Assembly: GCF_001401155.1 (NCBI RefSeq)
Contig: NZ_LJRO01000467.1
Span: forward strand, 20,969-84,968
DNA: 64,000 nt
Direction: 5' to 3'
Source: Pseudomonas tremae
GTDB lineage: Bacteria > Pseudomonadota > Gammaproteobacteria > Pseudomonadales > Pseudomonadaceae
Under the pieces are notes generated by a model that saw only the letters and a list, made by a program, of their open reading frames with translations, was not told where the DNA came from and did not search any database. Positions 9,195 through 18,008 of the stretch are shown here, one piece after another; positions within the stretch are counted from its first letter, which is position 1; each line of letters opens with the position of its first letter. Position numbers and translations under genes: made by a program.

Positions 9195-10180
9195 GAATAG
9201 GTCTCGGCCATCTGGTAGGCGGTTTGCAGCGCAACGTGCAGGCTGCCGGTGTCGATGTTCGCACTGCCGGCCAGATCCAGCGCCGTGCCGTGGTCGACAG
9301 AGGTGCGGATGATCGGCAGGCCAAGCGTCACATTGACGGCTGCGCCGAAACCTTTGTATTTCAGCACGGGCAAGCCTTGGTCGTGGTACATCGCCAGCAC
9401 TGCATCGCAGTGCTCCAGATATTTTGGGGTAAACAGAGTGTCGGCAGGCAGCGGGCCGCGTAGGTCCAGCCCTTCGCTGCGCAGGCGCTCCAGAGTCGGT
9501 TCGATAATGTCGATTTCCTCACGGCCCAGATGCCCGCTTTCGCCAGCATGGGGGTTGAGGCCGCAGACCAGAATGCGCGGTTTCGCGATGCCGAACTTGT
9601 TGACCAGATCGGCGTGCAGGATGCGCGTAACGCGTTCCAGCCGGTCGGGTGTGATAGCGTCGGCCACCTCGCGCAGGGGCAGGTGAGTGGTCACCAGCGC
9701 GACACGTAGATCGCCGGTTGCCAGCATCATCACCACCTGTTCGGTGTGGGTCAGTTCGGCGAGGAATTCGGTGTGCCCGGAAAAAGCGATGCCACCGTCG
9801 TTGATGACACCCTTGTGCACGGGCGCGGTGATCATGCCACTGAAAAGCCCGTCGAGGCAGCCTTGCCCGGCACGGGTCAGGGTCTGCAGCACGAACGCGG
9901 CGTTGGCCTTGTTCAGTACGCCTGTTTGTACAGGTTCCGCCAATGGCGTGTCCCAGACATACAAGCTCCCTGCTGGAGCAGGCAGATCGGGGAGGGTGTC
10001 AGGCGTGACGTCGAGCAGACTGACCGCCACACCCAGCTGCGCGGCCCGCTCAAGAAGCAGGTCACGGCTGGTAATGGCAATCAGGGGATAGGGCTGAGGC
10101 TGAGTGGCGAGCAGCAGGCAGAGGTCAGGACCTATGCCGGCCGGCTCACCGGGTGTCAGAGCGAAACGCTTTGGTTTCAC
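9191..10180 (-). CDS. pdxA: 4-hydroxythreonine-4-phosphate dehydrogenase PdxA
   Basis: NAD-dependent oxidation and decarboxylation of 4-phosphohydroxy-L-threonine in the DXP-dependent pathway to pyridoxal phosphate. The 329 residues carry the family start LTPGEPAGIGPDL, the metal-site His in FSGHTEFLAELT, GLNPHAGESGH, and MYHDQGLPVLKY near the C terminus. It begins with GTG, whose bases overlap the surA stop (GTGA), indicating coupled translation. Confidence 0.95.
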   Translation of the reverse strand: MKPKRFALTPGEPAGIGPDLCLLLATQPQPYPLIAITSRDLLLERAAQLGVAVSLLDVTPDTLPDLPAPAGSLYVWDTPLAEPVQTGVLNKANAAFVLQTLTRAGQGCLDGLFSGMITAPVHKGVINDGGIAFSGHTEFLAELTHTEQVVMMLATGDLRVALVTTHLPLREVADAITPDRLERVTRILHADLVNKFGIAKPRILVCGLNPHAGESGHLGREEIDIIEPTLERLRSEGLDLRGPLPADTLFTPKYLEHCDAVLAMYHDQGLPVLKYKGFGAAVNVTLGLPIIRTSVDHGTALDLAGSANIDTGSLHVALQTAYQMAETYS

Positions 10181-11505
10181 TGTTCAGCCTGAGTCGCGCC
10201 AGGGAGTTTGATCTCGACGTAGGCTTCGTCACGAATCTGACGCAGCCAGGTTTGCAGCTCTTCGTCGTACTTGCGATTGCGCAGCACGCTCAACGCTTGC
10301 TGCTCACGCGCCTGACCGGTTGCATCTGTGGCACGACGGCCAAGCACTTCCAGTACATGCCAGCCGTAAGCGGTCTTGAACGGTTTGGACAACGTGCCCT
10401 GCGGCGTGCTGTTCATGACTTCGCGGAACTCCGGAACCAGAGAGTTCGGGTCAACCCAGTTCAGATCGCCGCCGTTAAGCGCCGAGCCCGGGTCTTCCGA
10501 GAAGCTTTTGGCCAGCGCCGCGAAGTCTTCGCCATTCTCGATGCGTTCGTAGATTTTTTGTGCAAGCAGCTTGGTCGCTTCTTCGCTGCGGATTTCACTT
10601 GGCTTGATCAGGATATGACGCACATGCACTTCATCGCGCATCTGTGCCTGGCCTTGGCCGCCACGTTTTTCCAGCAGTTTGAGAATAATGAAGCCACCCG
10701 GCGTACGTGCTGGAGGCGTCACATCACCAATAGGCATCGAACTGAGCATGTCTCCGAACGGCGGCGGCAGTTGAGCGGCTTTACGCCAGCCCATGTCGCC
10801 ACCTTCCAGTGCGTTTTCGCTGGAGGAAGTGGTGGCGGCGAGCTTGGCAAAGTCAGCACCTTTCTTCGCCTGATCATAGATGCTCTTGGCCTTGAGGGCT
10901 GCGGCCTGAATGACATCCGAAGATGCGCTGTCAGGCGTGGCGATCAGGATGTTGGCAAGGTGAAACTCTTCAGACAATTGAGCCTTGCCCTGGTCGGAGG
11001 CGAGGAAGTTTTTGACTTCCTGCTCGGAGACCTGAATACGCTCTGCCACCCGGCGCTGACGCACCCGGCTGATGATCATTTCCCGACGAACCTGCTCGCG
11101 AGCATCGTCGTAGGACACGCCATCATGGATCAGCGCGGCGCGGAACTGCTCCACGCTCATGTTGTTGCGCTGGGCAATGGAGGCGATTGCCTGGTTCAGT
11201 TCGTCATCGCTGACACGAATGCCGGACCGCTCGCCCATCTGCAATTGCAGGTTTTCCAGAATCAGACGATCCAGAACCTGCTTTTGCAGTGCTTCGGCCG
11301 GCGGAACGCCAGAGCCGCGCTTGGCGATGGTTTGCTGAACCTCATGAACCCGCTGGTCCACCTGGCTTTTCATGATCACGTCGTTATCGACGATGGCCGC
11401 AACACTGTCCAGAGGCTGAACCGCTGCATGCACAGCACCGCTCAGGAGTAACGCGCCCAGCATCAGCGGGCGCAGACAATCAGAAAGCTTGGTCTTCACG
11501 TTCAC
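10177..11505 (-). CDS. surA: Periplasmic chaperone / peptidyl-prolyl isomerase SurA
   Basis: Escorts outer-membrane proteins across the periplasm. A signal peptide (hydrophobic core LMLGALLLSGAVHA, cleavage near residue 28) precedes the SurA N-domain (LDSVAAIVDNDVI), then two parvulin domains (about 170-270 and 285-385) and a short C-terminal helix. Two in-frame GTG starts lie 6 bases apart at 11505 and 11499; AAGG five bases ahead favours the first. The gene overlaps the end of lptD by 26 bp, pairing the chaperone with its best-known client. Confidence 0.93.
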   Translation of the reverse strand: MNVKTKLSDCLRPLMLGALLLSGAVHAAVQPLDSVAAIVDNDVIMKSQVDQRVHEVQQTIAKRGSGVPPAEALQKQVLDRLILENLQLQMGERSGIRVSDDELNQAIASIAQRNNMSVEQFRAALIHDGVSYDDAREQVRREMIISRVRQRRVAERIQVSEQEVKNFLASDQGKAQLSEEFHLANILIATPDSASSDVIQAAALKAKSIYDQAKKGADFAKLAATTSSSENALEGGDMGWRKAAQLPPPFGDMLSSMPIGDVTPPARTPGGFIILKLLEKRGGQGQAQMRDEVHVRHILIKPSEIRSEEATKLLAQKIYERIENGEDFAALAKSFSEDPGSALNGGDLNWVDPNSLVPEFREVMNSTPQGTLSKPFKTAYGWHVLEVLGRRATDATGQAREQQALSVLRNRKYDEELQTWLRQIRDEAYVEIKLPGATQAEQ

Positions 11506-14260
11506 GATAACCTTGAATGCCTTTGTCGAGGAAGCTGTCTACTTTGGCGCCAGTTACACCGCCGAGCCCCTTCAACACGATTTGTAGGAATATGCCGCGG
11601 TCGCCTTTCTCGTTCTGAGGTGCAGCCTGGCTGAACTCGTCATAGTCGATCCAGTAGCGGTTGACCAGACGCATCTTCCAGCAGCAGTTGTCGTACTCGA
11701 ACCCGCCGAATGCTTCGATGGTGCGCGCACGGTTGTAGTCATACTGCCAGCGGCTGATCACGCTCCACTGCGGCACGATAGGCCAGATGACCGAGAAATC
11801 GTGCTGTTGAATCTTGTAGTAGTCCTTCACGTAGTTCGGTGAGCCAGGCGTGCCGTAGTCGCCACCCCCTACGATCCAGCGACCAGTGCTTTCGTCGTAA
11901 CGAATCTGGTCGTTGCGATAGCGATAGCCCAGGTTGACGATCTTGTTGGGTTCGGCTTCAGGCTGGTAATGGAACATCGCGCTGCCCGAACGGGTGCTCT
12001 TGCTGTCCGGATCCCAGTTGAAATCGGAGTTGAAGCGCCAGTCGCGGTTGAAGCGGTATTCGTATTCCAGAGCGTAAGGCGAAACGTTGGCACGCGCGTC
12101 ATCACGATCTGCAAACTGAACGCCAGGCAGTTGCACCTTGCGGTCTTCGAAATAGACGGCCTGACCAATGCTGAAGCGTTGACGTTCGAAACCGTTGTCT
12201 TCGATCCAGCGGTTGGTGATGCCCAGCGACAGCTTGTTCTCGTCGCCGATGCGATCGGAACCGGTAAAGCGGTTATCGCGGAACAGAGATGCGTAGCTGA
12301 AGGTGCTCTCGCCTGTGTCGAATACCGGAATGTCAGTCTGGTCTTTCTCTGGAACATAGAGATAGAACAGGCGAGGTTCCAGTGTCTGGCGATAATCCTT
12401 GCCGAACCAGTTGGTATTGCGGTCGAAGTACAGGCCGCTATCGACGCTGAAGATCGGCACGCTGCGGCTTTGGCTGCTGCTGTATTGTTCATCAGCCAGC
12501 AGCGAGGCTTTGCCCTGGCTGTCCAGATCCAGATCGTACTGGGTATAGACATACTTGAGCTTCGGCGTCAGGAAACCGTAGGACCAGTTCATCGGCAGAC
12601 TAACGGATGGCGCCAGGTTCAGGCGATCGCCGTTGGCGCGAGCAAGGCCCGTGATGTTGTTGTCGAGACGTGTTTCCGGGTTACCGTCTTCATCGATGAA
12701 CGATCCGCTGCGCAGATCACGCTCAAAACGTACAGCCTCAGTCTGATAATCGAACTTCAGGCCGCCCGGGTTATAAGGCAACGTACCGTTCAGTGTCAGC
12801 TGTGGCAAACGGTTGTAAGGGGTAACGTTCGCAACCGTCGCCAGCTTGTAGGCCTGAGCGTTGAGCACTGCCGAGTAGCTGTCGCCACGGTAGGTCAGGG
12901 AGCCCTGCTGGTTGATGTAGTCAGTGCGTTTAACGCCGATCTGATCGGTTTCCAGGTCCTGGAAGTAATACGGGTCGCTGATGTCGGTGTAATCAACCTG
13001 GGTCAGCCAGCGTGTATCAAGCCCGCCCTTGTGCTGCCAGTTGATCATCCAGCGAGTCTTGTCGTAGTCCGACTGCTGTTTGCGTTCGTCATTTTCGTCG
13101 TTCAGGTATGCGCCGCCGAACTGGCCTTCGCTGCCTTTGGTCAGGTAGCGGAACTCGCCTTCCATCAGCAAGCCGCGGTCAGCCATGTAGCGCGGGTACA
13201 ACGTGGCGTCGTAGTTCGGCGCCAGGTTGAAGTAGTAAGGCGTGACGAGCGTGAAGCCGTTGTCGCCGCCTGCCGCAATAGTCGGCGGCAGGAAGCCGGA
13301 CTGGCGACGGTCGTCGATCGGGAAGTAGATATAGGGCGTGTAAAGGACCGGAATGTCCTTGACCCGCAGGGTAACGTTGGTCGCCGTACCGAAGCCGGTG
13401 GCCGGGTTCAGCGTAATGTTGTTGCCCTTTAGCGTCCAGGCGTTGCTGTTCGGTTCGCACGTGGTGTACGTACCGTCCTTGAGCCGGATGATCGCGTTCT
13501 CGGCACGCTTGGCGTACAGAGCGTTACCGCGAATGTTGGACTTGTGCAGGACGTATTCGGCGTTGTCGACACGGGCTTCGCCGGTATCGAGCTGCAGCTC
13601 GGCCTTGTCGCCGACGATCAGTGCACCGTTGTCGCGCAGACGGACATCGCCGTTCAGCTCGCCACGGTTTTCTGCCTGATGCAGGGCGGCCTCCTGGGCC
13701 TGGACCTGCATGCTGCCCTGACGCATGACGACATCACCGGCGAGGGTCGCGACCTGTGCTTCCTGCTCGTAACGCGAAGCCTTGGCTCCCACGAACATCG
13801 GCGCGTCTTTCATCGGCGTCTTGTCGTCCATGCCAGGACGGATCGGCTCGACATAGGCACCCGAGCAATACGGGCCGGTCTCGGCCAGTTGCGCTGCGGT
13901 GAGCTTTTCGCGAGGAACCCAATCGAGGTGGCTGTAGTCAGCACTACGCGACTTCAGACCTTTGCCCTTGGCTTCTGTGACCAGCTGCGTACCCGCAGAC
14001 TGACCGCTCGAAGAGGTACTCTCCGAGGAAACCGTGCCGTTGGAACTGACCGACGCCGTGTCATGCACGGGGCGCGGAGGCAGATCTACAGCTGCAGTGT
14101 TGGATTTCGGCGCACAGTTCCAGGCACCCGAAGCAGAGACTGAGCAGTCATACTGTTCCGCGGCGACCACGAACTGAGTGGCCAGAGGTTGCATCGCCAG
14201 CAGACTGCCGGTTACGAGCAACGGAAATTTTTTACGAAACGCGGGGGATTTCAATGCCAT
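11480..14260 (-). CDS. lptD: LPS-assembly protein LptD
   Basis: Outer-membrane beta-barrel that inserts lipopolysaccharide into the outer leaflet together with LptE. The 926 residues have a signal peptide (core LLVTGSLLAMQPLA), an N-terminal extension with paired cysteines (YDCSVSASGAWNC), an OstA/LptA-like jellyroll from about 155 to 290, and a long C-terminal barrel. Cysteines near the C terminus (DNCCWKM) are placed to form the inter-domain disulfides needed for activity. It heads the operon with surA, pdxA, rsmA, apaG, apaH and glpE. Confidence 0.96.
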   Translation of the reverse strand: MALKSPAFRKKFPLLVTGSLLAMQPLATQFVVAAEQYDCSVSASGAWNCAPKSNTAAVDLPPRPVHDTASVSSNGTVSSESTSSSGQSAGTQLVTEAKGKGLKSRSADYSHLDWVPREKLTAAQLAETGPYCSGAYVEPIRPGMDDKTPMKDAPMFVGAKASRYEQEAQVATLAGDVVMRQGSMQVQAQEAALHQAENRGELNGDVRLRDNGALIVGDKAELQLDTGEARVDNAEYVLHKSNIRGNALYAKRAENAIIRLKDGTYTTCEPNSNAWTLKGNNITLNPATGFGTATNVTLRVKDIPVLYTPYIYFPIDDRRQSGFLPPTIAAGGDNGFTLVTPYYFNLAPNYDATLYPRYMADRGLLMEGEFRYLTKGSEGQFGGAYLNDENDERKQQSDYDKTRWMINWQHKGGLDTRWLTQVDYTDISDPYYFQDLETDQIGVKRTDYINQQGSLTYRGDSYSAVLNAQAYKLATVANVTPYNRLPQLTLNGTLPYNPGGLKFDYQTEAVRFERDLRSGSFIDEDGNPETRLDNNITGLARANGDRLNLAPSVSLPMNWSYGFLTPKLKYVYTQYDLDLDSQGKASLLADEQYSSSQSRSVPIFSVDSGLYFDRNTNWFGKDYRQTLEPRLFYLYVPEKDQTDIPVFDTGESTFSYASLFRDNRFTGSDRIGDENKLSLGITNRWIEDNGFERQRFSIGQAVYFEDRKVQLPGVQFADRDDARANVSPYALEYEYRFNRDWRFNSDFNWDPDSKSTRSGSAMFHYQPEAEPNKIVNLGYRYRNDQIRYDESTGRWIVGGGDYGTPGSPNYVKDYYKIQQHDFSVIWPIVPQWSVISRWQYDYNRARTIEAFGGFEYDNCCWKMRLVNRYWIDYDEFSQAAPQNEKGDRGIFLQIVLKGLGGVTGAKVDSFLDKGIQGYREREDQAF

Positions 14261-14389
14261 CTTATTAGTCCGGGCTTCCTGCGCGCCATCTGCCCGCGGG
14301 GGGGCCGCACGCCTCTCGATGGGCTGAAAAAGATTCCGGATAATAAAGCATGACCCGCTTGACGGCTAGCGCCGTCGGAGACCCTTGTA

Positions 14390-15415
14390 ATGTCAGATCA
14401 AGATATACGCCTGCAATCCCTGAAAGTTTGGCTCGATGAGCAGTTGCCAGCGCTCTTTGCAGCGCACAATTGGGGCGCCGTTCCCCCGGCCACGTTGACT
14501 GCCGCCAGCAGTGACGCAAGTTTTCGCCGTTATTTTCGCTGGGAGGGTGCCGATCGAACTTTTATTGTCATGGATGCGCCTCCACCCCAGGAAAACTGCA
14601 AACCGTTTGTAGAAATCGCTCATTTATTGGCCAGGTCGGGCATTAATGTTCCAAAAATATATGCCGAAGACCTGACGCAAGGCTTTTTGCTGCTCAACGA
14701 TCTGGGTCGTGATACTTATCTTGATGTGATCAATGATGCCAATGCCGATGCATTCTTCGCCAAAGCCATTGAGGCACTGTTGGCGTTCCAGCAACTGCCG
14801 ATGGACACGCCGCTGCCGAGTTATGACGAAGCCTTGCTCCGACGCGAGCTGGAGCTGTTTCCGGAGTGGTACGTGAAGCGCCATCTGGGGATCGAGATGG
14901 ATGAGGAGCAACAGGCTGAGTGGCAGCAGATCAGCGCGCTCCTGATCAACAGTGCGCTGGCGCAGCCCAAGGTACTGGTGCATCGTGATTACATGCCCCG
15001 CAACCTGATGGTCAGCGAACCCGGTCCCGGTGTACTGGACTTCCAGGATGCTGTGTATGGCCCGGTGACCTATGACGTGACCTGCCTGTTCAAGGATGCC
15101 TTCCTGAGCTGGCCGCAGGAACGTGTCAGCCAATGGCTGAACACGTACTGGGACAAGGCGCGTGCGCTCGGCATTCCGGTGCAGGAAGATTTTGCGTCAT
15201 TCGAGCGCGCCAGTGATCTGATGGGCGTGCAGCGTCATTTGAAGGTCATCGGGATCTTCGCGCGAATCTGCCATCGCGACGGCAAGCCTCGTTATCTGGA
15301 CGATGTCCCGCGCTTCTTCGCCTATATCGAAGCGGTTCTTTCGAAAAGGCCCGAACTGGCGCAATTGGGACAGTTGCTTACCAGCCTGCAACACCCTGTA
15401 ACTACTTCAGTCTGA
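14390..15415 (+). CDS. amgK: N-acetylmuramate/N-acetylglucosamine kinase AmgK
   Basis: Cytoplasmic aminoglycoside-phosphotransferase-fold kinase, 341 residues. It has the catalytic loop HRDYMPRNLMV and the metal motif LDFQDAVYGPVTYD that replaces DFG in this fold. The divergent position next to lptD and the murU gene 58 bp downstream are the arrangement known for AmgK-MurU, the Pseudomonas salvage route that phosphorylates recycled MurNAc at the anomeric carbon and bypasses de novo UDP-MurNAc synthesis, a route linked to intrinsic fosfomycin resistance. Substrate is inferred from family and context. Confidence 0.9.
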   Translation: MSDQDIRLQSLKVWLDEQLPALFAAHNWGAVPPATLTAASSDASFRRYFRWEGADRTFIVMDAPPPQENCKPFVEIAHLLARSGINVPKIYAEDLTQGFLLLNDLGRDTYLDVINDANADAFFAKAIEALLAFQQLPMDTPLPSYDEALLRRELELFPEWYVKRHLGIEMDEEQQAEWQQISALLINSALAQPKVLVHRDYMPRNLMVSEPGPGVLDFQDAVYGPVTYDVTCLFKDAFLSWPQERVSQWLNTYWDKARALGIPVQEDFASFERASDLMGVQRHLKVIGIFARICHRDGKPRYLDDVPRFFAYIEAVLSKRPELAQLGQLLTSLQHPVTTSV

Positions 15416-15473
15416 TCGAACAGATGAACGCCAACTTGAAACAACAGACATTGATTGATTTGAAGAGGACTGC

Positions 15474-16145
15474 ATGAAAGCGATGATTCTCGCTGCCGGA
15501 AAGGGCGAGCGTATGCGACCGTTGACCCTGCACACGCCTAAACCGCTGGTGCGTGCCGGGGGAGTGCCTCTGATCGAATACCATTTGAATGCCTTGCGCG
15601 AGGCAGGCTTTCACCAGTTGGTCATCAACCATGCCTGGCTGGGCCAGCAGATAGAGGATTATCTGGGGGACGGTCAGCGTTTTGACCTGAGCATCCGTTA
15701 CTCCCCCGAAGGCATGCCGCTGGAAACAGGCGGGGGCATTCATCGTGCGCTGCCGTTGCTGGGCAGCGAGCCTTTTGTCGTGGTCAATGGTGATGTCTGG
15801 ACCGACTACGATTTCAACGCTTTGCGCACGCCGATATCTGGCCTGGCCCATCTGGTGCTGATCGACAACCCGGCGCATCACCCGACCGGCGACTTTTCAC
15901 TGGTCGACGGTCAGGTGCGTGATGACGACTCGGCCGGGCAGAGGCTGACGTACAGCGGCATCGCCATTCTGCATCCGCGTCTTTTTGCCGAGTGCGAGCC
16001 CGGTGCGTTCAAGCTGGCACCGTTGCTGCGCGAAGCCATGCACCAGGGGCTGGTTACGGGTGAGCACTTCAGGGGCCGTTGGGTGGATGTCGGCACTCAT
16101 GAGCGTCTGGCCGAAGTCGAGCAGTTGCTTGCGGAGACTCGCTGA
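15474..16145 (+). CDS. murU: N-acetylmuramate alpha-1-phosphate uridylyltransferase MurU
   Basis: Nucleotidyltransferase of 223 residues that converts MurNAc-1-phosphate and UTP to UDP-MurNAc. The first residues (MKAMILAAGKGERMRPLT) hold the NTP-binding signature. KPLVRAGGVPLIEYHL, ETGGGIH and VVNGDVWTDYDF follow the sugar nucleotidyltransferase pattern. GAGG lies ahead of the ATG. It is probably co-transcribed with amgK, and its stop is followed directly by the next start codon. Confidence 0.92.
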   Translation: MKAMILAAGKGERMRPLTLHTPKPLVRAGGVPLIEYHLNALREAGFHQLVINHAWLGQQIEDYLGDGQRFDLSIRYSPEGMPLETGGGIHRALPLLGSEPFVVVNGDVWTDYDFNALRTPISGLAHLVLIDNPAHHPTGDFSLVDGQVRDDDSAGQRLTYSGIAILHPRLFAECEPGAFKLAPLLREAMHQGLVTGEHFRGRWVDVGTHERLAEVEQLLAETR

Positions 16146-16913
16146 ATGCTCTGGCCCGGCACACTGGTCGGCGCTGGAGCCGGTTATGCAATTGCCAGCA
16201 TTCCGGGCGCCATGCTCGGCGCGTTGTTGGGGCAGGCGCTGGACCGGCGGCTGAAGATTCAGAGCTGGGCGCACCTGCGCGAACGTCTGGGCGGGCGTGC
16301 GGCGATACCTGGCGACGATCTGTTGTTCGTGCTGCTGGGCCGGCTGGCCAAGAGTGAAGGGCGCGTGGTCGCCAGTCACATCCACCAGGCGCGTACCGAG
16401 ATGCGCCGTCTGAACCTGAACGAGGCCGAGCAATTACGCGCCATCAACGCCTTCAAGCGCGGCAGGGATGGTGCCGATGGTTTGCGCAGCTATTTGCGCG
16501 GTTTGCAGGGTCAGGCTGAGCTGACGGAAGCCTTGTTGCGTGCGTGCTGGCGTATGGCCTGGGCGGACGGCAAGGCTTCCCGGGTCGAGCGCGAACTGAT
16601 CGGCATGTGGGGCATGTGGCTGGGTTGGTCGCAACAGCAGGTCGAGTCTCTGGCTGGCGAGCATGATCCCATGCGGCGTGCGCCGATCAGTACAGGTGAT
16701 GACTACAAGGGGGCGATGGCCCTGCTCGGTATAAAGTCTGACACCGACCCTTTGAGCATCAAGCGCGCTTATCGGCGCTTGCTCAGTCGGCACCACCCGG
16801 ACAAGATCGCCGGCTCGGGTGCCGATGCCCGACAGGTGCGTGTGGCCACCGAGAAAACCAGCGCATTGCACAACGCCTATCGGGTCGTGAAAAACCGGCG
16901 CGGCTTCACCTGA
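16146..16913 (+). CDS. DjlA-like co-chaperone (TerB-like domain plus J domain)
   Basis: A 255-residue protein. The N-terminal 35 residues are glycine-rich and hydrophobic (GTLVGAGAGYAIASIPGAMLG), suggesting a dimerising membrane anchor as in DjlA. A TerB-like helical domain follows (about 50-165), and the C-terminal 65 residues are a J domain with the HPD tripeptide in SRHHPDKI, so it should stimulate DnaK ATPase. Its ATG follows the murU stop with no gap. Its specific clients are unknown. Confidence 0.85.
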   Translation: MLWPGTLVGAGAGYAIASIPGAMLGALLGQALDRRLKIQSWAHLRERLGGRAAIPGDDLLFVLLGRLAKSEGRVVASHIHQARTEMRRLNLNEAEQLRAINAFKRGRDGADGLRSYLRGLQGQAELTEALLRACWRMAWADGKASRVERELIGMWGMWLGWSQQQVESLAGEHDPMRRAPISTGDDYKGAMALLGIKSDTDPLSIKRAYRRLLSRHHPDKIAGSGADARQVRVATEKTSALHNAYRVVKNRRGFT

Positions 16914-16946
16914 AGCTGCGCCTGTAACGCGCTGCGTTCGTGGCGT

Positions 16947-17930
16947 TTACTTTTCCTCTTTGGCCTCTATCCAGCCGCGAACGCGCCTGAACAGCTGATC
17001 TTGCTCGGTGCTTTCATTGCCGATGATGTTGATCAGGGCAATTTGGGTAAACCCCGGCCCCTTGGCGCGTTTACTGGCCTGCAAGCGCGCCTTGGCGGCC
17101 AGGTCCACAGGGTTCTTGTAAACGAAGTCAGCGGTCTTGATTTTAAGCGAGGGCACCATTTCCAGTAGCGTAGGTGCGGGATTGACGGGCTCGCGAGCAG
17201 CGATCATCACCAGTTTCTGCACGACAGGCGAGGTCCGCTCATTGAGGAACCTGGCCGCCCAGTACGCCCCACTGCTATGGCCGACCAGCACTATGCTGTG
17301 TGCCTTGTTCTGCTGCGCGAAGCTGATCGCGCTTTCTATGCGGGCAAAAATACGCTCGGCCTGAGCCTTGTTGCGTTCTTCATCGGCTGCGGCCTTGGCG
17401 GTTGCAGCGGCGGCCTGAGCTTCAGCCTCAGCCGCCGGGTCTGGCGTTTTCTCCGCTGTATCCTTGGGCGTTTCCTTCGGTTTTTCGGCGTTGGCATCTG
17501 CAGCCGCGGTGTCGGGCTCACGCGCTGTCAAGGTCGTGTCCTGAGCGTCCGGCAGGGTGATGCTCAGGCTCGACCAGCCGACATCCGGGAACTTGCGTCG
17601 CAACGGCCCGACGGCGTCCGGCCAGTCGGGAGACTCGTCGTCGCCCGGGACGATGATGACGGCGCCCTGAGGTGCTTCGCTGTTTGCGGGCTTCCAGAGT
17701 GCTAGAAAGCTTTCGTCCCCGGCCTTCAGTTGCTGTTGGTCCTCGCGAGGCAACTGACGCTCCAGCGCCAGTTCGTCTTCCTGAGCGCGACTGAGCAGTG
17801 GTGCCCGCTCGACAGGTGCTTCGGCAGCGTCCTTCGCTGGCGTCGGGTCGGCCGCTGTCGCAGGCAGGGCGCAAGGAAGCATCAATGAGAGAAACACTGC
17901 GGGAAGCATTGCGCGAAAGGGGTAGGACAT
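16947..17930 (-). CDS. DUF3530 family alpha/beta-hydrolase-like exported protein
   Basis: A secreted protein of about 327 residues; signal peptide MLPAVFLSLMLPCALPATAA. The C-terminal domain has an alpha/beta-hydrolase nucleophile elbow, VLVGHSSGAYWAARF. Between the N-terminal strand region and this lies a low-complexity block of roughly 60 residues rich in Ala, Glu, Lys, Asp and Pro, possibly a flexible linker. The ATG at 17930 is preferred to an in-frame TTG at 17942. It faces the AgtS-type sensor gene across an 80-bp divergent gap. Substrate unknown. Confidence 0.8.
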   Translation of the reverse strand: MSYPFRAMLPAVFLSLMLPCALPATAADPTPAKDAAEAPVERAPLLSRAQEDELALERQLPREDQQQLKAGDESFLALWKPANSEAPQGAVIIVPGDDESPDWPDAVGPLRRKFPDVGWSSLSITLPDAQDTTLTAREPDTAAADANAEKPKETPKDTAEKTPDPAAEAEAQAAAATAKAAADEERNKAQAERIFARIESAISFAQQNKAHSIVLVGHSSGAYWAARFLNERTSPVVQKLVMIAAREPVNPAPTLLEMVPSLKIKTADFVYKNPVDLAAKARLQASKRAKGPGFTQIALINIIGNESTEQDQLFRRVRGWIEAKEEK

Positions 17931-18008
17931 CGGATATTCCAAGCCGGTAACTGTCCCGGCAGCCTAATGGGTTGATCGGCTTTTGTCAGGCATGAGCCTG
18001 CGCGGCAC

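Noticed and set aside
11969..13432. Plus-strand open frame of 487 codons inside lptD
   Set aside because: Antisense shadow of a well-supported barrel protein gene.
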